Assembly: GCA_035578155.1 (NCBI GenBank) | Contig: JAPWDM010000008.1 | Location: 28,752,280-28,816,279, forward strand | Reading direction: 5' to 3' | Source: Brachynemurus nebulosus | Taxonomy: Eukaryota > Arthropoda > Insecta > Neuroptera > Myrmeleontidae | Length of the DNA stretch: 64,000 bases | Shown here: piece after piece, positions 1-32,174 of the stretch | Layout: every line of letters begins with the position of its first letter | Position numbering within the stretch: position 1 is the first letter of the stretch | Position numbers and translations under genes: made by a program | The notes under the pieces: generated by a model | Database searches by the model: none | Told to the model about the DNA's origin: nothing | The model's input: only the letters and a program-made list of their open reading frames with translations

Positions 1-284
1 CGAGATATTTAAAGTTAAGCATAAATTTGCGCAGTTATCAGAAACTTTGAAATCCGGAGAGCAGGGCATTTCAGATCCTATAGAAATAAGAAATCTGACT
101 CTGCTTTTGCACTTTAATTGACACTAGACACACACCAGAACGGGAAATTGCCGTGTTACACGAGGCAAGCAAAGGACAGAAGTTAACTATCCTAGAAGCA
201 ATAGAAATAAATAAACATAACTCCGATCACCTTTTAAATAACTACACCGATATTTACAGTTCAACTTTATTTTCAATATTATAA
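1..284 (+). pseudogene. 3' end of a Penelope-like element (GIY-YIG region), degenerate
   Basis: From 153 one frame reads V-L-H-E-A-S-K-G-Q-K-L-T-I-L-E-A-I-E-I-N and on to a TAA at 282-284; the L-x-I-L-E-x-x-E-I pattern and its ending resemble the C-terminus of Penelope-like reverse transcriptases. Upstream, K-F-A-Q-L in another frame fits the same domain, so a frameshift separates them. Begins before the window. Confidence 0.4.
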
Positions 285-706
285 TTCATTTAAAGCTTTA
301 AAATTGTATTTTGCTGTAACATTGTCTTTTTGTCAATTTCAGTTTCAATCTTTGGCACGTGCCTTTGATTGCCTTTTGTCACATGTAATGTAATCTTGTT
401 TTTCTTGATTTTCGGATTCTCCCACTACCCCCCGCCCCTTCCACCTCCACATCACATTCCACTTCCCCTTCATATAGTACAGGTAGATAAAATTAGTATA
501 TAAAGCATGTATCGAATGTAATTTTTATTCTGTTTGAAAATGAACTAACGGGTTGAAACAATATTGTCACAGTTTCAAAAATAAAAGTGGTATTTTGCAA
601 AGTAAAGTATTTGTTTATTATTTACAAATATGGAATACCATAAAGTAACACTCAAATCTATGAATATTATTATTTTGATCATTTATAATAAGTAAAAATC
701 GTACAC
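285..706. other. Intergenic, no gene; partial copy of a hairpin repeat at about 557-655
   Basis: Only a pyrimidine-rich stretch near 420-475 and a segment (557-655) matching one arm of the hairpin at 33287-33420 are seen. Confidence 0.5.
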
Positions 707-1182
707 CTAGGGAGCTGGTGGGAATTTCAGTATATGATTTCATCTTCATTGATACTAATATGTTATATAATTTACTACTGTGCGAATAAGGAAAAATTAG
801 AGCAGAGTTCAGATGGTGCTGACTTTTCGTGAAAATTAGAAGAATAAGAAAGTTCCCTTAAATTCCATCATCGTGTCTGTCATTGATATATTAATCAGAT
901 CAATTCAGCCTTAAAAATAGTAGTAAAGATACAAAAATTAGGGGAGAGCTGAAAATTGGTGCGAATGTTCAGAACACCATTATAAATAAGTGTTGAAAAG
1001 TCCTCATCGATCCTGTATGTGGAAAGAATTTTATTCAAGGTCAAAGGTTTCAAAAATGGGTTTTTCGCGTTTTTCAGCAAAACGGTAAGTTTTATATAAT
1101 TATCTATAAAAAATGTTTCAATATTTTTTTTCCTAAGAGCCACCGTTTCTGAGATATAACTATTATAAAAAATCTCCCACCT

Positions 1183-1476
1183 GTGCCGGAAAAACTCCTC
1201 AACACAATTTTTTGTAATTGTAAAATGGCATGTAGTGCAAAATGCGGCTGCAAAAAAGTTGGATTGTTTTGTTCTCTTGCATGTACCAGTTGTCATGTCC
1301 AGTCGTGGTCTAATGTTGAATCACCAACAGAAGAGGATTCGTATGATACCAACGAGGAGACATGTGATGCATCGCTATTGAGGCAATTTACTTGTACCCA
1401 ACAAGAAGAACAAGAACAAGAGGAAGCTGAAATATTGATTATGAATCTGACGAATAATTTTCCTCACTTTTTTTAA
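1183..1476 (+). pseudogene. CXC-type cysteine-rich C-terminal tail of a transposon protein
   Basis: The frame open before 1183 reads L-P-P-V-P-E-K-L-L-N-T-I-F-C-N-C and continues with C-x-C-K-K-V-G-L-F-C and C-x-x-C, then an acidic Glu/Gln-rich end and TAA. From memory, such P-E-x-L-L-x-x-I-F-C-x-C tails end uncharacterised proteins of insect mobile elements. The GTG at 1183 is not a real start; this is the last part of a longer, lost protein. A broken relative is at 59135-59704. Confidence 0.5.
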
Positions 1477-1632
1477 ACCTATACCGCTTTCACCATTCCC
1501 AATACTAATATTTTTTATTATTCAATAGCTTTCAATTAAACATTATCACCATAGACCGTGGAATAGGCTTACCGGGAAAACCCTTTAAAAAATCTCGCTA
1601 AGTACACTACCTTACAGGTGGCGTGGAAACGT

Positions 1633-2848
1633 GGCGTATTTTGAAAATATACCCGAAGTCAGAGCTTGTGACGTCACTGACCGATCTAGGATCGGGTATA
1701 ATTTACAAAACAGAAACTAACAAAATGACTCTTTGAAATATACCTCATTTCAGAGCCAGAATCGGGTATATTTTCAAGTACAAGAATACTACTATGAGAA
1801 TTTGAATATATACCCGACAGTAAATTAGTGTAATACAGTTACTAATAAGGTATATTTTCAAACTTATTTCAACTGTAATTTATACTTCATCTTCATAAAA
1901 AAAAAATATGCAAATATGATTTAAAACAAGACTTTGCTGCAAATAAAAAAAACCGTTACAATTTTTTGAAAGAATTTTTAGCTTCTTCTTATCTTAATTT
2001 TTAATTGTTAGCGTGTGAGTTTAACGTGCAAAATTTGTTTAAAATTGAATAATGATTAATAAAACAGATTTAGAAGGGTTTTTTACAAAAGCGTATGAAT
2101 ATGGACAATATTATTTGAATTCGAATCCGCTGAAAAATATTTGGTGCAATTAAAGTAGTAGTCTGGTAACTTGGATTGAAAAAATCGAAATTTTTTTTTT
2201 TTTTTTTTTGTTTTTTATTCGAAAGTACAACATATTGAGAATATACTGTGAAAATTTTAGACCAAAATTTAACGAAAATAAAACAAAACGAAAAATTTTT
2301 GAATCCATTGCTATTTTATAAAAAAAAATGTAAAAAAAAAACCTATGCATAACGATAGCTACAATTAAGTACTTGAATAATTTTTTTTCTTCTATTAATT
2401 TGAAATGGTTCATCATTGCAATATCGTTGGTATAATTTGCAATTTTTTTAGGTGCATTTGCATTATTAAGTTTACAAATATTTAATATTATTCTATGAAC
2501 TTTTGTATGGACAAATGGATACTCATTAAAGTCTTTTTAATTCGACCTTCATATAGGTATTCACTCATATTTGCAAAAAAAAATTCGCTAAAATTGTCAA
2601 TTTTTTGCGGCGTCACAGTGCTGTTTTTTCTTAACTACTTAATTGAACCATTTGTTTACCAATAAATTGAAAGTGGGTATGTTTTTCATACTATTCTTAT
2701 TAAATATTGAGTTTGAAAATATACCCGAGCTCAGCGCTTTTAATGGGTATATTTTCAAGTATCGAACTATGCTTTTAAACATTGAATGTATACCCGAGTT
2801 CAGATACATTGAGCTCTGAATACGGGTATATTTTTCAAATACGCTACT
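1633..2848. mobile_element. Inner element with AAAATATACCCG repeats
   Basis: Ends GCGTATTTTGAAAATATACC (from 1635) and its reverse at about 2825-2847. The motif GAAAATATACCCGA or its reverse recurs near 1645, 1690, 1765, 1810, 2715, 2745, 2790 and 2825, always near TCAGAG-like sequence, as expected of subterminal protein-binding repeats. Confidence 0.5.
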
Positions 2849-3186
2849 GACGTGTGCATATTATGAAGATTACAACTTTTGTAATAGTTATAGGTATCTC
2901 AGAAACGGTGGCTCTTAGAAAAAAAGTATTCAGACATTTTTTTATAGATAATTATATGATCTACAATTTTTGTCTGACCTAATTTTATGATAAAACTTAC
3001 CGTTTTGCTGAAAAACACGAAAAACCCATTTTTGACACTTTTGACCTTGATTAAAATTTTTTCCACGTTACAGGATTGATAAGGACTATTCAACATTTAT
3101 TTATGATGGTGTCCCGAACATTCATACCAATTTTCAGTTCTCCCCTAATTTTTGTACCCTTGCATGTTCAAATTGACCGGTGTATA

Positions 3187-3361
3187 TGGTGCTAAGGGCG
3201 GTAGGTATATAATAAATTTGTGGAAGGCAGACGTCTACATTGCTGCATTTAAAAAAAAAATAATGAGAAATTTATTTTTAAAAAAATATTTTAAAGAAAA
3301 ATAAGCATTGTAGACGTCTGCCTTCCACAAATTTATTATATACCTATCGCCCTTAACACCA
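3187..3361. mobile_element. 175-bp palindromic MITE, TA duplication
   Basis: TGGTGCTAAGGGCGGTAGG and its reverse CGCCCTTAACACCA close the element; the arms extend through GGCAGACGTCTACA. It interrupts the right arm of the 707-3558 element; the left arm (near 865-890) keeps the uninterrupted sequence, so the insertion site TA is seen empty. Confidence 0.65.
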
Positions 3362-3558
3362 TATATCAATGGCAGACACGATGGTATAATTTAAGGGAGC
3401 TTTTTTATTCTTTTAATTTTCAAAATTCATTTTCAAGAAAAGTCAGCACCATCGGAACTCTGCTCTAATTTTTCCTTATTCGCACAGTAGTAAACTATAT
3501 AACATATTAGTATCAATGACGATGAAATCATATACCGAAATTTCCACCAGCTCTCTAG

Positions 3559-4126
3559 CTATATGAACAAAATTTAAAAAACATATTTTACCTAAGTGAT
3601 TTGGGTTAAATCTTCATATTCTGAACCTAGGATTCTCCAGTTAAAATATTTCCAATTATTAATGAAACACCCGTATACGATGCATACATAAACATATTTT
3701 GTACATAATATGTAAATTTTACGAAAATTTCTCAAATATGTTACTGAACTAATTAGTTTATTATTTAAAATTCAAATATACTATTGTATTTTTATTTATT
3801 TATTTTCTTTTTTAATTTTAAAAGATAACTTGAAATTCACCTTGAATTGAATTCAAAAAATAATCGGTTACAGTCACGAAAATCAAATCTAAACACAGTA
3901 ATAATATTTGAGTTAAATATAAGTTTGCGAATTAGTAAAATGTTGGTTTTTCACGGTAAAATTTTTAATGATATTACACAATAATATTTTAGTTGTAAGA
4001 TGCAAATGTACCCAAGGTGCTTAAAAACACCCTTTACTCTACACTTGTCTACAGCGAACATCTACACCCTACAGCTGTTTCAGGGTAGTACTGAGAATAC
4101 ATAGAAAAGCAGTATTGTTTAGTTTT
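3559..4126. other. AT-rich intergenic stretch, nothing recognised
   Basis: No coding-like composition or clear repeat structure was found. Confidence 0.4.
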
Positions 4127-5857
4127 AGCGAATTTCCAGAATGGAATTCAGCTATTACAGCCACTGTCATGCCGCGACTTGAGCCCGGGACTATGTCAGA
4201 AATTTGTTTTGAGGTTGGGCGGGGTAAAAAAAAGGCACTGCTCGAGTGGGGTAAAAAAAAAAGCATACTTATATTAAACTCAACAGTGTTAAATTCGAAA
4301 AGTAGAAAATATTACAACAAAATACATTAGTATTTTAAGCTGTCTGGGCCAAAAAATTATTTTTTGGAGAGGGCTTTATAACATAAAAAAAATTTTCTCC
4401 CAAACCTCTGTTATTCATGAGCGAAAAACTTTCATTCCGCGACGATAAACTTTTTCAGTAAGTAAAAAATCTGATAAGATAGAGTGCTGTATTTTTTTCT
4501 TGTACTTCTACATGCTTTAGTAAAGTACAAAGTTTTATTTAAATGGTTCAACTGCTTGTAATTTTTTTTTATATGTTAAAAAAAAAAGAAAAAAATGGGG
4601 TAAAAAAAAGACAAAACAAGGGGTTAACATTTAGGAAAATTAAAAATTATTGACAAGGATTTTCATTTTAAAACTATATCATGACATGTTTATGTATATT
4701 TTATGGATTAAAAAAATACTGATTCTTCAATAAAACAATTTTTTTGTTAGTGAGGAGACGTTTTCATGGATATCAATTTCAGCTTATTCGAAAATTTGTA
4801 TTTTTGACCCATGAAAATTTATTTGTTTTTATAATGTATAACTATGCTTTACTGCACACATTTAGTATTTTTAACTCTTTCATAGATTATTTTAATTTAT
4901 TTTTTTACTTTATGTGAAGTGGTGTAAAAAAAAGAAAGCCTCAAATTAGCATATTTGGTTTTTTAACGAGCTACAATAAATTTTTTATTAGTTGTACGTT
5001 TGTGAAATAAAAACTGTTTTAATATTTTTAAGTCCAAAGAAATTTCCTGAGTCAAGCTTTTGCATCAGTTAGCTTTTTCTGACTTCTGTTACTGCTTAAT
5101 CTTAGCTAAAGTTTTTGGTAAAATACGTAAAATTTAAATATATCTATAAAAAATTTTGTAGTAGAGATAGAGTTGTGAAATAAAAAGTGTTGTACTTACT
5201 GCTAATTACCCAAGCTGTCTATTTTTTACCCTTCCAATCATGTACTTGCAGTATCCCATTAGTTAGAGGTCTGTCTTTTATTTACCCTCCACTGTCTTTT
5301 TTTACCCCATTTGGCGGGTAAAAAAAAGACAAGGTTTTTATTTTTTTATAGATTTATGTCATTAGCTTGAGTGAAAAAACATGCAAAATCTCAAAATACA
5401 AACAATTTAACATCATACAGTATTTTTTTGTCTAAAAATTCAAATATTTTCTACATGAAAAATGAAAAGATTTGATTTTGTCTTTTTTTACCCCGCCCTA
5501 CCCTATATATATATATTATGTATATGTGTCCGCATGATAAATCTCGAACGAAATGTCCTAGGTTTAGGATATTTGGTGAAAATGTTGGAAGTCTCAAACC
5601 GTTGGACGAGTTCGTTAGCCAGATACGTCCGATGCCCGGAACATGGTTTTTGTTCGTGAAAGAAATTTGTTTTTTGCCAAAATTTCCACTTATTCAAAAG
5701 TTTTTCCGACATTTTTTTATACCATTAGAAAGAGGAAGAAAAATTACATAAAAAATGTTTTTAAAACATCATTCTAAGTAAACTGATTCCCGAGAAAAAC
5801 GAATTTTTATAAACGGAAATTCGCTATGTTATGCAGGATGCTGCGATAGGGGTATTT
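4127..5857 (+). mobile_element. Family A repeat, interrupted by another transposon
   Basis: Starts AGCGAATTTCCAGAATGG and ends TTCGCTATGTTATGCAGG...GGGGTATTT. Its left part (to about 4212) and right part (from about 5505, with a short TA tract) are split by the element at 4213-5503. ORFs in it are not real genes. Confidence 0.7.
4213..5503. mobile_element. DNA transposon with GGGCGGGGTAAAAAAA ends
   Basis: Left end GGTTGGGCGGGGTAAAA, right end TTTTACCCCGCCCTACCC. The sequence GGGTAAAAAAAAGAC recurs inside near 4250, 4599 and 5320, and in reverse at about 5285 and 5480. It is inserted in a family A copy. No transposase is left. Confidence 0.65.
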
Positions 5858-6022
5858 AAAATTTTAGAATACATTTATAAAAATATAAGAGTGATATGGT
5901 ACATTTGAACCGTAATTGTGCAGCCAAAAGTTAAAAAGTTTTTAAGCAAATTATATGTTTTGGTTATCGAATTAAAATGTCTGTAATTTGAATAATTAAT
6001 TAAAACAATTTTGCAGTTAAAA

Positions 6023-27031
<21,009 letters not shown>

Positions 27032-27204
27032 GTTAGTCACACTTTTATTTTATATTATTTCATGTTCTTTTGAAATTTTAATTTTTATTTACTATTTTGG
27101 TTACATTGAAATAATACAAATAATATATATATATATTTGAAAGACTAACTTTGTGAAAATCCATATTAGAGAATATTTTCTTTGTTACTTTTGCGCAAAA
27201 GAGA

Positions 27205-27345
27205 AAGAAAATTTCATGAAAAAGTATGGGGTTTAGACTGCACAAACTGCAATACATCCTATATAGGTCAAACCGATTGAACTGACATTTATTGTATGAA
27301 AGTAATTCCGATGTATGTTCAATCTTGAACCACATTGTCAAGTAA
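27205..27345 (+). pseudogene. Penelope-like GIY-YIG remnant
   Basis: One frame reads G-L-D-C-T-N-C-N-T-S-Y-I-G-Q-T, the Y-I-G half of the GIY-YIG motif with its C-x-x-C lead, as in Penelope-like elements. It stops two codons later; another frame continues with a plausible S-N-S-D-V-C-S-I-L-N-H. Confidence 0.4.
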
Positions 27346-27884
27346 TTGGGGCCTTATTTCAGCAATAAATCAAGTGATCCCCCGGTGATTAATAGATATT
27401 AACCACCTTATATACAAAATAGTTTTAGCTTATAAAATCTTGAATTGTGTTCTTCCTGACAATAAGGTAAAACCCGAAAGTCTACTCGTAATCCTATAAT
27501 TTGTTTATTAGTGCAAAGTTACAAGGAAAATATTTTCATATTTTCTGGAAATTATAGGTATAATATCACTTATTTTTATACTTTTAATGTTAAGGCGCTA
27601 CATCACTTTGAAAAGTCAGAAAATAAGATTTTATTCGTGAATTTTTTCTCCGTAACGAATAACGCAATCAATACAAAACTTTAGAGTGTATTATACGTAA
27701 TCTGCGGTACACAGAAAATTTCTTTCCCCAATTTACAAAACAAAATGGCAGTACGGGCGTAGGTTCAACACAGACGCTTTTTTTCGAAGGGATTTATGAT
27801 AGGCAGCATAACAATTTTCAAACAGCAGCCAGAAAATAAAAAAAATTTTTTCATCATTTATATTAGTTTTACTAAAGCGGTACA

Positions 27885-28515
27885 CACTGTCAACTTCCCA
27901 TTGGGTGTTCTTAAAGACTAGAGACTACTGTACATAAATAATCCTTTTTCCATTTCGGGCAAATTCTCCCCTGGGCCCCCGATAGAGGCTTTGCCCCTTG
28001 CACCATACCAGGGTCTTCGCCTTCTGTACCTAAGGGTGGGGGCTCCACCCTTATCAAACAAATGATAACATCATTTGTTCTCAAGATATGCGAGACAAAA
28101 TATATTTCAAAAACAGTTTCTTATTTCGTTTATTTATTTATTTATTTATTTAATTTTATAATAATATACTGTATGGTAAAAAATCCATATAATCTATGTT
28201 ATCTTAATAAAGTTAATTCTGTTTTTTTACCACAAAAAACAAACCGCTAATCCGAATTTAGTGAAAACTTTATCCGGTCTTCATTTTTTGATTAAGCATC
28301 TAATGAAATTAGCCCGAAGTTGATATAATTTGTTCTCGAGATATGCGAGACGAAAAAAAATTCGTGAACGAACGAACTCACGAACGCACGCACAGACATC
28401 ACGCTAAAAACGATGGATTCGGATTCTAGTGACCTTGAAACGTGGAGATATGTCAAAATTAGCGATTCGTAAAATCGGACCCATTACAATAACTTCCTAT
28501 GGTTAAGTTAAAAAT
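27885..28515. mobile_element. Repeat with AACTTCCCATTGG ends, copy 1
   Basis: Starts ACACTGTCAACTTCCCATTGG-like and ends at ACTTCCTATGGTTAAGTTAA. The body includes GAGGCTTTGCCCCTTGCACC, GGGTGGGGGCTCCACCC (a short hairpin) and GACATCACGCTAAAAACGAT. Copy 2 is at 50965-51640. Confidence 0.6.
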
Positions 28516-28714
28516 ATATTTCTTAACCAATTACAAAAATTTTGTGTACCACCCTAGATAACTTATCTAAGAAGTCTTAGGTAAAATTTCAAGTCAATCG
28601 GATGAAAATTGATAGAGTTATAATGCCCACCGTTTTAGAAAAAAAGTTATTGAACAACCTATGAGATTTCAAAATGTTACGCGCACAGACCAGTGAACAT
28701 ACTATATATTATAT

Positions 28715-29393
28715 CAGTGTTTTTCAACCTGTGGGTCGCGACCCCCTGGGGGGTCGCGAAGCCTTTTCAAGGAGGTCGTAGCAATTTTAAAAATAAAATC
28801 ATTCTAATTCAAAATATAATATTTAATAACGAAAAGGTTAATTAAAGGTTACATTATTGAGATGGTTGCGTCTGTTTTTCGTTGACCAATTTTTCCCATC
28901 GCGGATTCGTTTTTGATACGCAGAGAATTAACACATTTTCTAAATTTAAATGATTTCTCTGTTTGCCTTTTATTTGAGATATCGAAGAAAACGTCAACTC
29001 ACACAGGTAGGAGGTGGAAAATGGGATCAAACACTTTAAAGCTTCTATAGTTAATTGTAGGTATTCTGTTTTTCCCTTTAACCAAAAAGTATCCAAAGTG
29101 GCAGACTTGAATTTCAAGTGTAGCATTCTATCAGCAGATAATTCTAGCAGATGATTTTCTTTTACGTTGGTTTTCAAACTTGGCTCGTCTGTAGCTGTCT
29201 TTAAAATATGCCTGTTTCAGGTACTTCATTACGTATGTAGTCGATACCTAATTATGAAAATAGTCAATAATGATGAACGGATTCGATATTTGTAACATAA
29301 AAAATAAAAGATAGAAATAACAAAGGGTGGGGGGTCGCGAAATATTTTTCCATACTAGGGGGGTCGCGTCATGAAAAAGGTTGAAAAACACTG
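28715..29393 (-). mobile_element. 679-bp internally deleted hAT element, exact 8-bp duplication
   Basis: Ends CAGTGTTTTTCAACCTGTGG and AAAAGGTTGAAAAACACTG-like, each next to GGGTCGCGA. TATTATAT occurs at 28707-28714 and 29394-29401. The 54.2-kb relative of the host MITE keeps one TATTATAT there. Confidence 0.9.
28854..29177 (-). pseudogene. hAT transposase C-terminal fragment (ZBED5-like)
   Basis: Minus-strand frame with L-I-P-F-S-T-S-Y-L-C-E-L-T-F-S-S-I and I-K-G-K-Q-R-N-H-L, then W-E-K-L-V-N-E-K-Q-T-Q-P-S. This is the hAT dimerisation region of ZBED5/FAM200-type transposases. The catalytic and BED parts are missing. Confidence 0.8.
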
Positions 29394-29942
29394 TATTATA
29401 TTATGTAGACTAATTATAAAATGGGTAATTGAGGCAACCAGTTACGACCAAGTTCCGACCTTAATAGTATTCTGTAATATAGTAATGGATTGTATCCGTA
29501 GTAACGTTTTCAAATAATAATTGTAAAAATATAATATTAATAGTAAAATTTTACTTTTTTGAGAAGAAACTGCAAAATTTTGAAAGAAAAAAAGTGGTAT
29601 TCACTTTATTTTCAAAATACGTACGTATACAAATTATGTCCTGTAATAATTATAGTCGCATTTGCTCAAAAATTGACATTATATTATTTCATTAAATTTC
29701 ACCCGTTTCACCTTTGTTACCTGCTTCAAGAAAAATGCCTAGAAACTGGCTTTATACTTTGTCTAGTAGTATAATATAATAGTGTTCATTGGTTTGTAGT
29801 TACGCGCATCCGTGCGGTATTTTGAAACGTTTTCAACCGCTTGAAGTCCTTTCAGAAATCGGATTCAAAACTAATTTTAAAATATTTTCACAAACATAAT
29901 TCCTTTTGAATGTCATTCTAGAGATGTTAGTACATCATTTAA

Positions 29943-30535
29943 GGTGAATCGATCACTTGAAATTTTCCAAGTTTAGAATTTGAAATTTTAGTATATTATA
30001 GAGAAAGATATGATGCATTCACTGACACTATTTTGAATAATTTCTGACGTGTAGTTTAGAAGAAATAAATTTTCAAAGTTAGAATTTTTAACGTACGAGT
30101 AAATGCCAAAGAATGATTAGAGGTGAATCAGTGGTATGTATTTAAGTAAGTTGTGTCATTAAAAACCAACTTTAAGATTTAAAAAACTGAAAATTATTTT
30201 CTTTAATGTTTTTGAATCATTAAAAAACTATTTTGTTTAATATTGGACGTTTAGTTATTGTAATAAATAGAAAAAAAAACTATAAAAATGTCATTTTATA
30301 CTAATTTGTGTACGTGTTAGTTATTATATGTGCGTACACGTCACTACCAGAATCAAATTCATTACTTTTAAAATTATTAAAATTAGAAGATTGAATAATA
30401 ATCAAATATTAATACTGTTACATGTATTATAAAATTTAACTTATTTTTCTACACATAAATTATATTTATTTATAGAGAAAAAAATAGATTTAGTAATTCA
30501 TTTGTCACAAATTTGTCAGTACTGATCGATTCACC
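29943..30535. mobile_element. 593-bp MITE, TTAA duplication
   Basis: GGTGAATCGATCA at the left and TGATCGATTCACC at the right, flanked by TTAA (29939-29942 and 30536-30539). A piggyBac-like origin is inferred from TTAA. Confidence 0.8.
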
Positions 30536-30620
30536 TTAAACTAATAAAAAAAAAAAGATAAATTTTTTTTCCAAAGTGATGTAACGCCTTAAGTTAAAAT
30601 AGTTTTATTTTAATTTGTAG

Positions 30621-30639
30621 CGGAAGAAGTAAAAAATAA
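30621..30639 (+). CDS. Possible last coding exon of the long form
   Basis: TTTTAATTTGTAG at 30608-30620 is a fair acceptor. Joined in phase to exon 13 it encodes S-G-R-S-K-K and stops at 30637-30639; an AATAAA follows near 30727. It lies just outside the TTAA-flanked transposon that would fill the intron. A rival acceptor ends at 27360 (adding S-N-K-S-S-D-P-P-V-I-N-R-Y and a stop at 27400-27402). Neither can be chosen without transcripts. Confidence 0.28.
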
Positions 30640-31061
30640 TTGTTTTTCTAAAGTCATAAATTTCCAGATACATGATAAAGCTATATATAAAAGTTCAATT
30701 TGTTATATAAGTGATATTTTATTGTAATAAATAAATAATATAGGAAATTGTGGTAAATGATTAAGCATAATTGTCAGTTATTAGTGTACATAATGTATGC
30801 ACCAAGGATACATGATTTCTTGATATTTGATTCTTTTGAATAGATTTATGTTAGTTTTATTGATTATCAAATGTGGATGATAATCATAACAATTATTTGT
30901 CAAGAACAATATAATGCACGAGAACATGGAATGTACGTTAACAATTAAATTATTATATCTGTATACATAATAATTACATATTGTCAACATTGTAAACGTT
31001 TAAATTATCTGTTCTGTACTACAACAATGATTTTATTAAATAACCATATTTTTAGCAAATT
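30640..31061. other. Unassigned; possible 3' UTR of the long form
   Basis: If the exon at 30621 is real, this holds its 3' UTR with AATAAA near 30727. No repeat was recognised. Confidence 0.25.
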
Positions 31062-31089
31062 TCTATTCTGGAAATTCAGCTATTACAGC

Positions 31090-31944
31090 ACGGCCGTGTC
31101 ACACCAATCTCACGTATCTCAGAAATGATAGTTTTGAGAAAACTTGATTTGAATAAAATAGCAGAGGATCTTAAATATTTTAGACATTATTAAATATTTG
31201 AGATAATTGATTTTTATTATGCGTTATTGATTCAACGTTGCAACATTGATTTAATAACGTATAAATATACTATTTGAAGATATAGGAAATACGGAATGTG
31301 ATACAAGCAAAATAAAAATTTAAAAATACAATAGATTAATTATTATTATTAACAAATTAATTAATTTTATTGTGTCCCGGCCGGATGTATACATACGATT
31401 TACATGTTAATTTTTAACATTGGATTCTCATAAGGAAAAAAGTTATGTCATAAGAGTGCCCTGGATAAACATATGCCTATTTTTGGTAATTTTCTTTTAT
31501 AAAATAATGTTTTTCCTCCAGTTTATCTGCACTATTTCTTCAACAGAATATTCTTTTGGTATTTTTATTATTTTAATATTTATTTTCAAGAAAATAAAAA
31601 AATGCCTTTTTGAATTTACAGCAGATGACACAAATATTTATTATGTAAAAATGTAAGATGCTTGAAAATTGCGACATTCATTTCTTTATTTTACTGCATT
31701 ATTATTGTTAAAGCTATAGTAACAGTAGTTATAATATTAAATTGATATTATTATTTTGTTCAAAGCACTCTTGTGACATAACTTTTTCTTTATGGGAATC
31801 CAATGTTAAAAATTAACATGTAAATCGTATGTATACATCCAAATGGGACACCTGGTATATACTAGGGATTGAATAGAATCCTTTAAGCGTTGTTACGCGT
31901 AATTGTTGTATCTCAAGATACATGACATTCGTATGACATGGCAG
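31090..31944. mobile_element. MITE with GCCGTGTCACAC ends, copy 1
   Basis: Ends CGGCCGTGTCACACCAATCT and ATTCGTATGACATGGCAG. The intact copy 2 (59244-59627) is colinear with it except for the insert. Confidence 0.7.
31372..31851. mobile_element. Foldback element nested in copy 1
   Basis: GTGTCCC then GGATGTATACATACGATT at the left, with the complement through GGGACAC at the right; arms about 80 bp. Copy 2 reads straight across (ATTTTATTGTCAATATATAT), proving insertion. The inner ORF is not supported as a gene. Confidence 0.7.
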
Positions 31945-32174
31945 AGCAGCTTTCATGTATTTATGTGCATACGCGATAGCTCTCAAACGAAACATCCAAT
32001 TTTTACGAAGAATTTTTACGAAGATCCAAAACCTTTGATAAGTTCGTCTGTCAGACACGTCCTATTTTTGGAAGCTAAAATTTGGCCATTTTTCGCCATT
32101 TTTGGTGTGTTTTGACAAAAATTGGCCAGAATTTAGAAATTTTTTTGATTTTTTTTTACACCAAAAGCAAGGGG

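Larger units (their letters stand above)
707..3558. mobile_element. 2.85-kb element with long terminal inverted repeats
   Basis: The left arm from CTAGGGAGCTGGTGG (707) to about 1165 is matched in reverse from about 2880 to CCACCAGCTCTCTAG (3558), with diverged bases and inserts. Between them lie a CXC-type ORF, an inner element with its own ends (about 1633-2848) and a small palindrome (3187-3361). Superfamily not recognised. Confidence 0.7.
28684..29798. mobile_element. hAT-like MITE, exact 8-bp duplication, split by another hAT
   Basis: Ends CACAGACCAGTGAACA and TGTTCATTGGTTTGTA. GTTACGCG at 28676-28683 recurs at 29799-29806. Without the inner element it is about 430 bp, close to the second copy at 54166-54561. 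Confidence 0.85.
27594..30588. mobile_element. TTAA-flanked element (GGCGxTACATCACTTTG ends) filled with other elements
   Basis: Left TTAA at 27590-27593 then GGCGCTACATCACTTTG; right CAAAGTGATGTAACGCC then TTAA at 30589-30592. It spans 3.0 kb, but removing the elements at about 27890-28510, 28684-29798 and 29943-30535 leaves only about 0.65 kb. Confidence 0.65.
31062..32165 (+). mobile_element. Family A copy with a two-layer nested insertion
   Basis: Left part 31062-31089 (AGCAAATTTCTATTCTGG) and right part from about 31950 (CTCTCAAACGAAACATCC) are separated by the element at 31090-31944, itself split by 31372-31851. Confidence 0.6.

Noticed and set aside
5462..5751. Overlapping ORFs on both strands at 5462-5751
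   Set aside because: They fall in a family A repeat; the same frames recur in other copies with stops.
27885..28515. TTAA duplication for the AACTTCCCATTGG repeat
   Set aside because: Both copies have TCAA rather than TTAA at the left, and the shared sequence extends further out, so the true border is unclear.
31420..31656. 78-codon hydrophobic ORF
   Set aside because: Lies inside the foldback element at 31372-31851 and has AT-driven composition.
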